A stretch of DNA of 64,000 nucleotides from positions 38,479,871-38,543,870 of the forward strand of contig NC_057918.1 of assembly GCF_018873765.1 (NCBI RefSeq), written 5' to 3'. The first letter of the stretch is position 1; each line of letters begins with the position of its first letter. The stretch comes from Telopea speciosissima. Taxonomy: Eukaryota; Streptophyta; Magnoliopsida; Proteales; Proteaceae. A program made the position numbers and the translations under genes. Of this stretch, positions 56,101 to 64,000 are shown piece by piece. Below the pieces are notes generated by a model, which saw only the letters and a program-made list of their open reading frames with translations, had not been told where the DNA came from and did not search any database.

Positions 56101-57340
56101 TGCATTGTCTCGGTCTTGGCCGCTTCGTCAAATCGACATTCAGAATGCCTTTCTTCATGGTGAATTAAATGAAACAGTATACATGACACAACCACCAGGT
56201 TTTCAAGATCCACTTTTTCCTGAGTATGTGTGTAAATTACACAAGTCTCTATATGGGTTAAAGCAAGCTCCACGTGCGTGGTTTGATAAGCTAAGCTCGT
56301 TCTTGCTTGAGAATGGCTTCCAGGGATCAAGAACGGATACTTCTTTGTTCACTTACAATCATGGCACTGCTATCATCTTCATTCTCATTTATGTTGATGA
56401 CATAATCTTGACAGGTAGCAGTGATGTCCTGCTTCAACAATTTTTGAACAAAGGTGTTTGCAGTAATTGATATGGGACCCTTACATTATTTCTTGGGCAT
56501 CCGCGTAGAACACACGCCACATGGTCTATACCTTCATCAAGGGAGATACGTCACTGACTTGTTTGAAAGAACCCAAATGTCAGATTGCAAGCAGGTTTCC
56601 ACACCAATCACCCCATCAATGGTTTTATCTCAATTTATGGGGGATCCTATGGACGATCCAACTCTATACCTCAACACGGTTGGCGCTTTGCAATATGCCA
56701 CATTAACTCGCCCAGATATCCAATTTGCGGTCAACAAAGTATGTCAATACATGCAACGACCAACCATCGAGCATTGGGCCATCGTCAAGAGAATTCTTCG
56801 CTATCTCAAAGGGACGCTGTCATATGGTGTTCATTTTGATCGGCGGTCACCTCTTACTCTTAGTGCTTTCTCCGATGCTGACTGGGCCGGCTGTCATGAT
56901 GATCGTAAGTCCCAGGGTGGTTTTGCAATTTTTCTAGGCACCAACTTGGTTTCTTGGAGCTCCCGTAAACAAGCAACTGTGGCATGCTCTAGCACTGAAT
57001 CTGAGTACCGTGCTCTTGCTAACGCAGCTGCAGAACTCACATGAATTCAATCTCTTCTAAAAGAATTGCACATTTATCTTCCTAGTGCTCCTACACTATG
57101 GTGTGATAATATAGGGGCCACCTATCTCACTGCAAATCCGATTTTTCATGCTCGCACAAAGCATGTTGAAATCGACTTTCACTTTGTCAGGGATAAGGTT
57201 TCCAAAGGACATTTGAGTGTAAGATTTATATCCACCAAAGACCAGCTAGCAGATATCTTCACCAAGGCCTTATCGGCACAAAGGTTTCACCACTTAATGG
57301 TCAATCTCAAGGTGTTGCCACCACCCTTGAGTTTGAGGGG
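53131..57340 (+). pseudogene. Copia gag-pol polyprotein with nonsense mutations
   Basis: It starts at 53131 (MASKAENDSRDSL). Gag shows the UBN2-type region and CQICGCAGHKALDC knuckle (near 54030). Then come protease DSGASHH (54172), integrase with HNRLGHPALRTV, CEACQMGKSHKLPF and the acidic-triad regions FSDVWGPS and DWGGEF, reverse transcriptase with [10 protein letters not shown] and YVDDIILTG (near 56400), and RNase H with [13 protein letters not shown]. In-frame stops are at 53278, 53410, 53626, 53665, 55314, 56024 and 57042. Frameshifts are near 54130, 55490 and 56450. Domain order and motifs place it in Copia, Ale-like by appearance. It could be mobilised only in trans. Confidence 0.93.
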
Positions 57341-57343
57341 GCG

Positions 57344-57734
57344 TGTAAAGGATATAGATTCCACGTCATCTACTGGTATTAACCAGCTGGTCAATAAGCC
57401 CATAATAACTATTCAAGATCAGAAAGAATCCAATCAAGCAAGCTGGAATATCAATCAAGGCAATTATCCTAAAAATCACAGCAAGGATATCAATCAAATC
57501 TCTTGGAGTATAAATCAAAGGAATGACAGCAGGGGTACTTCCGTAAATGGAATTTCTAATCTTGTAAAGAATCCCTTACAATCCTTATTTAAGGATATGT
57601 ACACAAAGAAGAATGTAACGTGAAGATCTTCTTAGCCGTGGACGTAGGTCTTTCTTGACTGAACCACGTTAACCTCTTGTCTATTGTCTCTCTTCTCCTT
57701 CTCTTCTTTCTACCTTACTGTGTCTTCTTTAACA
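57344..57734 (+). repeat. Copia 3' LTR
   Basis: 391 bp, bounded by the polypurine tract on the left and AGAAT on the right. It shares with the 5' LTR a small ORF of about 100 codons, which is not evidence of a gene. Confidence 0.92.
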
Positions 57735-59589
57735 AGAATAAGGAGTAGATTGTCTTTTATATATACACAGTTGGATTCTCACAAATCCCCATAGCTGGAT
57801 CCTTACAGATTTTCATAGTATAGATTATTGTATGCTCACCCTTACAGATCTCAGTGGCGGTTTGCACAGATAAACAGATAAAGTAAGACATAAAAAGAAA
57901 ATAACAGATAAACGATGTTTTCATTGTTTATAGTATCATGCATGCCAACTAATATAGATCATATATAGTACACTAGATAGAAAGATTATGATAGTAGCAT
58001 GTTCATAGTATGATTTACAGAGTATAACATAACTTATTACATTCATGGGCATGCTATGAATTGTGATTTTTCTCAGTGAGCTAGTTATCTCACCCCATAG
58101 TTATGATTGTTTTACAAAACATGCACATGTGGAGTGCCAATATACTGACTGTGTCAAGAGAGCCAGAGGGAAGGGTGTAAGTCCCTCTGAATAGATGAGC
58201 AAAGAGAGATCCAGAGATTAGAGGCATTTTGATGTTTTGATATACTTTAGGTGTATATTGACAGACAGTATTTGTTGTAAGAAGTTTAGTTTTAGTTTCA
58301 AAGTTGTAATAACAAATAGGTGTTTATAGTGAGATGTCTGATGTATGTTTATAGTTTTTCCGTTGTGATATTTTGATGTCTTTGATATGTTTTTAGTTTC
58401 TGCATTTAGAAAGTATAGAAATGGAAGACCAACTGTTATTTAACGGTAGCCCATGAGGACCAAACCCATATTTTAAACTTGGAATCAGGATTGATTCAAT
58501 CCTTGCTCATTATAATATCAATTGAATCAAATCCAAATCGACCAGAATTGGTCCCAAAAGTTTTAGAATATGTCCCTAAGATTTGAAACCAATGATTTGG
58601 ACCCAAAATTCCTAGGATCATGCACTTGGAAATGGCCAAAATTGGAATCGGTCATGTAGCGCCCCCGTGATATTTGAAGTATCAATATCAAAATGGGCGA
58701 TCTGTATTGGTATTGCATTGCTAGCCATCAATCTCGATACATTGCCGATACTATATTGGTGAAATAGACCAGGGGTAAAATAGTAAAAAAATCCAATTTC
58801 TTTATGAAAACCAAGGCCATGCCAAATTTATACGACTCAGGCCGATCTGTATCAGTTTTGAAGGTGCCCAATACGTGATTTGATACCATGCACTAAAACC
58901 ATGTTGGGCGACGACTGATATTTCAATAGGCTATCTTTAATGCTCTATAAATCAATTTATAATATGGAAAATGTTTCTAATCGACAAGTGTAGTACCACG
59001 CCAAGACATAGAAGGAAGAGAAATGACCATCCCAAGGCCAGAAAGAATGCCCACATGATACTTCTGCACACGTTCTCAATGGCCTTGCGCTTCCGCAAGG
59101 GCTCGTTTATGTCAATTTGGCTTTGGATCCAGCTCCAGCCACGGCGGGAGGAAACGCAAGTCCCATTTATGTACATGTTTAAGGTTCTAATTCTTACCAA
59201 ACAGAAAAGTTTTAAAGCTGTAATTAAAAAATGTGACATAAATAAATAATTTTAAATAACTCCGTCACTTGTTACGCAATCTTGTCTTTCGGCCTCATGC
59301 TTATATTTTAATATGAATGAATGGAATATTATTATTGAATTTAAGAAACTTTATAAATTAATTATGTATTTTATTTTAAAGATTTAGTGGACCAGTACTT
59401 AGATATTGAAGATTGGACTGTTGGCGCGTGTCTGTGCTTTCAAGGGTGGGCAGCACGTGTCTTTGCTTTTCCCGCATGCGTAAAAAGCACATGAAAATGC
59501 CACATTTTAATAAGAGGGAAAAAGGATAATAAAAGATACAATAATTTAAAAATAAAATTATCTTATTTAATTAAATACCTTACTATTAA
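57735..59589. other. No gene recognised
   Basis: 58,080-58,400 resembles the flank of an unidentified element. 58,670-58,930 has the tatcaatatc/cgatac words seen at the window start and near 44,100. Two overlapping ORFs at 58,952-59,249 on opposite strands show no known motif. Confidence 0.45.
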
Positions 59590-59820
59590 ATCCTTGCCGA
59601 CTGTAGCGTTTATGCGCCGACGGCTCCCGCCGGATAAATTACAAAATCTTGTCCAACTTTCTCGCATTCCGCCCCTTTTGCGGCGGTCCTTGAGTTGCGA
59701 GAGCGTGAGACCGCCCTGCCCCCGCTTGATTTAATGAGCACTTTAACTGATCCCTCTTTATTTACCCGTGAAGTTTTATCCCATCTCAAATATGCAGTCT
59801 TTGTATGAGTTGTCATTCTT
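59590..59820. other. GC-rich segment of unknown origin
   Basis: The stretch stands out from AT-rich surroundings, with cgccgacggctcccgccgg, cgccccttttgcggcgg and ccgccctgcccccgcttg. A 68-codon minus-strand ORF covers it. The composition and abrupt edges would fit a piece of organellar DNA transferred to the nucleus, but I cannot match it to a named organellar gene. Confidence 0.35.
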
Positions 59821-60999
59821 TTTTTGTTTTTTGCCGGGTCACTATGCTTAGTGAAGTATTTAATGTATCGTAATCCTAATTTCTTATGCGATTGTGTATG
59901 AAAACCTCTTCATTTTATATTTTATATTCATCTCCTTTTATGGTATTTTGATAACTTTGAACCAACCATTGAACAACTTTCTATGCTTAATTTTGACTAA
60001 AATTTGGTTATTGAGACGTATCTTGGTTCTCTATCACATGGCCATCCCTACACTGCTAAATGGTAAATAATGAATGTTATACTTGACTAAGCATTGTAAC
60101 GCTAGAAGTGCCTTTTTTTAATAGTTATTGTAAACTTTTTTTGAAACATATGTACAACAATATTTTAGGATGATAAATTGTTACAACTCTTGTGGGGAAG
60201 TAAGGGCCAATCAGAGAGCATGCAAATTATCAAGTAGGGGCACCATTTGCACATTTTATGGGGGTGAGACGGTCATTTTGCCCTTCCATGTGTCTGTCTA
60301 GGCATAAGACACATTCCCGAATATTTTTTTTTAGGGCTGATTCCACGGTCCTAAAAGTCGGTTAACCTTTTGGGATTGGTGTGTGGTTTGTGTGATTACA
60401 CTTTGTTTCATAACAATAAATAAATAAATAATGCCATAATTGTCTCCGAGTCTTGTGACCTTCATTTTTTTTGTCTATCCTACCCAATGACCCATAGGCC
60501 AACTACAAGTTAAGGGGAAAGGCTAAGGCAATACCACCAATCAATCGAGCAATCAACTATTTGCCAAAACCTTCATTAGAATTAATAAAGAATTGGTTAA
60601 AAAAGAATAAAACATGAAAAATGATTCTATCCAGCTGCGACGGGAGCTGGAGTGTCCAACCTCGCTAAATCAACAACAAAAACATGGGTGGAGTAGTCAT
60701 TTTACAGGTGGATCCCATCTGGGTTCCACATGTGAAACGACCACCCCTGTTTTCGTGCGATAGACGTGATGATCACGCTTATACATATAACCGCCTTGGG
60801 ACGCCTGAAAATTTCCATCTTTACATGAAGGTAAGGCGGTTATGTGTCTATGCGTGGCTCCCACACTAAATTTCCTTTACCTCCCCGGTGCATCAAATTT
60901 GAGATGCGAGTGGGAATGTACTGTTTGTTTACCTCTCTCCCCCACAAGAAAAAAAACAAAACATGTACTTGGATGTCATTCTAGTAAAACATGGAGGGT
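59821..60999. other. No gene recognised
   Basis: Mostly AT-rich. 60,180-60,320 (aggggcaccatttgcac, gacggtcattttgccc, catgtgtctg) resembles the candidate MITE at 48842. 60,690-60,870 shares aaggcgg and ttttcgtgcg phrases with 48,400-48,520. These are probably dispersed repeats. Confidence 0.4.
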
Positions 61000-62272
61000 A
61001 GATACGTAAACTTGATGACTATAAAGATGGGAACGGGATTTTCGATATGCGGGCCGGGCAAGGAACTTGTTTTTAATTTCCCCCAGTAGTGTTCGGCTGT
61101 AGAGTAGCTGCTTTCTCTGCTATTTCTGCTCCATCCACTCCACTCGACTTCACTGTTTCGCTTTGAAAAGGCAAAAATCGATCTACGTAGCAGGTTCACC
61201 TCCCTTTCATCCTAACCTTTCATGTCCTTCGCATTTTCCCTCATGACGCTGTTTTCCTGCCGAAATGGTTAGGGTTTCTGTGTCTCCCTTAAGCCTCTTT
61301 CCATTTGCAGACTTTCTTTAGCTCTCTGATGTCGATGAGGAAAGGGCTCTCTCTACCAAGGGAGCCGTCTATTATAGGTACAGGAAGAAATTAGCTTTTG
61401 CTGATCTTGTCATCTTCATTCTTTCTTTTCGAATTTGTAACGATTTGAGCCTCTGACTTATTGTTGTGAGATCGTCGGTTTCTGGAGATAATTGCTTTAC
61501 TGTACTTGTCTGCAACTCCGAGATTTAAACCTGAAGATTGTGATTTGAACTTCCAATAGAGGAGGTCTTCTGGATGTCATTCGGTAGTTTGAGTAGCAGT
61601 TTTGTGGGGGAAGAAAGAAACTGATAAGGTGCTCCTGCGTTAGGAGCAGAGCAGAGCTATCTGTTGTCTTGGCAGATTGTTCTGTGGTTACGAGTAAGAT
61701 CTTCTTTGAGTAATTCTTTCCTACGTTAGCTTGGATTCTGAGATTTATAGGCTGGAATATAGTTTTTGTTTGGCCTTAAAGAGCTTGACAAGTATTCTTC
61801 TGTTGAGGCTTTAGTTCTGGGATTGTAAGATCGAAGTCGCAAGCTTCTGGTTTGAACACCATTAATGAAAAAAGTGAACCACATCCCCGGCGAGGAATGA
61901 GATGGTTTTGTTCAAAGTGACAGGAGTCAAGATTCAGGAAGTTCCTGAAAATCGCAACCTGCAGGTATCTTCTCGACTAAAAAGAAAGGTTTCAGACAAG
62001 ACAAACAGAGGTGTTTTACAGAAGCTAGTTTGAGCTTTTTGGTCGTAATTTCATATATGCAGTTTGGAAAAAGGTCTTTTTGTGTGAGAATCTTTCCTCA
62101 AATCCGCTTAAGCTCGTAATCAACGTGCGTTTTTTCGCCCGTATTTTTCAAAGACGGAGTTGACGAGAGAATCTTAGGCAAAACAACTAGAAGAAAAGGA
62201 GGGTGCTCAGAGCTTACATTTCTGTCTCTTTCTTCTGCATAGCGGATTTCGCAGTCGTGTGGAGTAAAAAAA
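61000..62272 (+). promoter_or_regulatory. Upstream and 5' leader region of the REVOLUTA-type gene
   Basis: Pyrimidine-rich and intron- or leader-like sequence without a recognised gene precedes the start codon at 62273. Short upstream ORFs are present, for example 61329-61394 (22 codons with stop, beginning MSMRKGLSLP), 61901-61924 and 62058-62088. Genes of this class usually have long leaders, so some of these may be transcribed uORFs, but the transcription start cannot be placed from sequence alone. Confidence 0.45.
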
Positions 62273-63971
62273 ATGGCAATGGCCGTCGTGCCGCATAGGG
62301 AGAGTAGCAGTAGTAGCTTTAATAAGCATCTCGATAACGGAAAATATGTACGTTACACCGCCGAGCAGGTCGAAGCTCTAGAACGAGTCTACTCGGAGTG
62401 CCCCAAGCCGAGTTCGATGCGACGACAGCAGCTGATCCGCGAGTGCCCCATCTTGTCCAACATCGAACCCAAGCAGATCAAAGTCTGGTTTCAGAATCGC
62501 AGGCAAGCACTGACTTTGGTTTTTGTTTAGTTCGTATTTCCTTTCATTTAATGTCTGATTTTGGTATGTGCGAGCCGCTTCGCCGGTTCAGGTTCACGTC
62601 CCGGCCTTTAAAGAAGGCCATTCTCGGATGAGTGTTAAGTTCATAACGAGTTCTAGCAGTTACTGCAAATCTTTATTAGGAGAAATTGTTATTCTTTCCC
62701 GTTAAAGTTTCGCCCGAGAGGATAATTTTTGCCGTGGCTACCTTTGCATTTCTTCGCATATATCATTCTTGAATATGTGAATGTCTCTTTATTCCTCCAA
62801 GTACTCCTTTATCCGAATATGGCTTTTCCTTTTGTAATAACGAAGATGATCTAAGATTTCAGGGACTCGGTTCCCCTCCCCCTCTCTGCTATTAGAAACT
62901 AATTAGAACGAAGAGATCATCTGGGAGATTAAGAGTTTTTTTTTCTTGAAACATTTTTTCAGTGTTATGATAATGATGAATTTCCTTCAGATGTCGAGAG
63001 AAGCAGAGAAAAGAGGCTTCTCGACTCCAAACTGTGAACAGGAAGTTAACTGCCATGAACAAGCTATTGATGGAGGAGAACGATCGTCTTCAGAAGCAGG
63101 TATCGCAGCTAGTGTACGAAAATGGGTACATGCGGCAGCAATTGCAAAACGTAAGTCGTATCCGGGACTAGCGTTTACCAGTCAAGTCTTAAAATTGACA
63201 TCTTTTGCTATTTCTTTCCTTCCCTCTGTTAATCATCTTCTTTTTCGGCTCACATCCCCGCCCAGCAGTGCGTTGCACAATGGTTATTTTTCCAGCTATG
63301 AAAGGCTAGAGAGCAATCAATGCTTTATTGGAAGCATTTTTCAGTTTAATGCCACTTAGGATTTCTTGCAACTTTATTGCTTTTTGAACTAATTTAAAAT
63401 CTCCTTGGACCACCCAAATGACCTTCCTGAGTCCTAGACTCTTCCTTTGTAATACCCATGTTCTTCTTCTCTCATATATAGTTGTATGATACCAAAAAAA
63501 TTCTGGGAAATTTTTTAGTAAATTGGAGCTTCTGAGAGAGAAATTTGAGAACCATCCTGCATGCAACCAATGTGACCCTGAAAGGGAAAAAAAAAACCAC
63601 AGAGTTCCTTGGGAGGTTACCTTTTCCATTTTTATTTTGCTCTGTAGGTCTACTAATATGTGAATAATGTCATGTAGGCATCTGCAGCAACTACCGATGG
63701 AAGCTGTGAATCTGTAGTTACCACACCTCAGCATCCGCTTAGAGATGCAAATAATCCCGCTGGGTAATACTGAGTAGCCAGTTACTTTTAACAGTTCTCA
63801 ATAGTTTCATTGTGTCTTGTTGATCTTTGTTTTTTTATCTGCTTCTGATATATATTTATTCCATTCTTTGTTTTTGGCAGACTCCTCTCCATTGCAGAGG
63901 AGACATTGGCAGAGTTCCTTTCAAAGGCTACAGGAACTGCTGTTGATTGGGTCCAGATGCCTGGGATGAAG
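62273..63971 (+). CDS. REV: HD-ZIP III transcription factor, REVOLUTA type (5' part)
   Basis: Coding exons 62273-62502, 62991-63150, 63678-63763 and 63881-63971 join in frame to 189 codons, and the gene runs off the window. Residues 24-87 are the homeodomain (VWFQNRR at 71-77), followed by a leucine zipper (LTAMNKLLMEENDRLQKQV) and the linker SCESVVTTPQHPLRDANNPAG, then the start of the START domain (LSIAEETLAEFLSKATGTAV, DWVQMPGMK). The N terminus MAMAVVPHRESSSSS and the TTPQHPLRDAN linker favour REV over ATHB8/CNA or PHB/PHV. These factors set adaxial identity and vascular and meristem patterning; this is family knowledge. Intron 1 begins GC (CGCAG|GCAAGC), a rare GC-AG splice site that keeps NRR-CREKQ in frame. 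Exon 4 ends inside the miR165/166 site. Confidence 0.95.
63961..63971 (+). promoter_or_regulatory. First half of the miR165/166 target site
   Basis: ctgggatgaag closes exon 4 immediately before the donor GTCCTT. In HD-ZIP III genes this is the 5' half of the sequence complementary to miR165/166, encoding PGMK. The other half would come from the next exon, outside the window. Hence only spliced mRNA carries the full site. Confidence 0.85.
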
Positions 63972-64000
63972 GTCCTTCAGTTTGTTTGGATGATTTTTTT

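Larger units (their letters stand above)
52711..57734 (+). mobile_element. Young full-length Copia LTR retrotransposon
   Basis: LTRs lie at 52711-53131 (421 bp) and 57344-57734 (391 bp), both TGTAAAGGATA...TCTTTAACA. The 30-bp length difference is a tandem duplication (caatcaaccaagctggaata type unit) in the 5' copy. Otherwise the LTRs differ at about ten positions. The flanking 5 bp are GGAAT and AGAAT, a duplication with one change. A polypurine tract gagtttgagggggcg ends at 57343. The primer site after the 5' LTR, TGGCATCAAAAGC, is a degenerate form of the methionine site. The element is plus oriented and its polyprotein is broken. Confidence 0.94.

Noticed and set aside
58952-59249. Overlapping ~95-codon ORFs on both strands
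   Set aside because: No recognisable domain on either strand and no supporting context.
1-64000. CRISPR arrays, bacterial operons, rRNA and tRNA genes
   Set aside because: None found; the introns, plant transposons and gene structures show eukaryotic nuclear DNA.

Overview
This is nuclear DNA of a flowering plant. Three host genes with plant-type introns can be read, and the rest is dominated by plant transposable elements: Copia and short non-autonomous LTR elements, an RTE-type LINE, Mutator- and hAT-type TIR elements, MITEs and an old caulimovirid-like insertion. The genes look like non-grass angiosperm genes with introns enlarged by repeats. I cannot name the species from sequence alone.

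Layout. 1-4650: intergenic repeats, including a ~424-bp-period tandem duplication and the 3' end of an RTE LINE. 4654-6612 (+): the last two exons of a DRB2/3/5-type double-stranded-RNA-binding protein gene; its first exon is not in the window. 8130-25311 (-): a complete mRNA-decapping enzyme gene, DCP2, in eight coding exons that join in frame to 327 codons. Its first intron is about 11 kb and holds nested repeats: an RTE LINE split by an LTR-like insertion, a 2.9-kb non-autonomous LTR element with intact LTRs and target-site duplication, and a related partial element. 25580-27988: a Mutator-like TIR element of the Pack-MULE type with ~400-bp terminal inverted repeats. It carries fragments of two different receptor-kinase genes in opposite orientations, and one end lies about 270 bp upstream of the DCP2 start codon. 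28122-30588: two MITEs and a second Mutator-type element with a perfect 9-bp target-site duplication. 31820-37718 (-): a full-length, decayed Copia element inserted in an older element. 38413-42041 (-): broken remains of a caulimovirid-like polyprotein and a following ORF. 42536-48995: MITEs, mostly with 9-bp duplications. 52711-57734 (+): a young Copia element whose LTRs differ by only a few percent and whose in-frame stops are all one C-to-T or G-to-A change from a sense codon. 62273-63971 (+): the first four coding exons of a REVOLUTA-type HD-ZIP III gene, with a GC-AG first intron and the first half of the miR165/166 target site at the last visible exon edge.

The three host genes concern RNA biology (DRB, DCP2) and development under microRNA control (REV). 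I see no sign that they form a functional cluster. The most unusual object is the Pack-MULE-like element with its two captured LRR receptor fragments, followed by the nested elements inside DCP2 and the caulimovirid-derived locus. No rRNA, tRNA or CRISPR feature could be supported.
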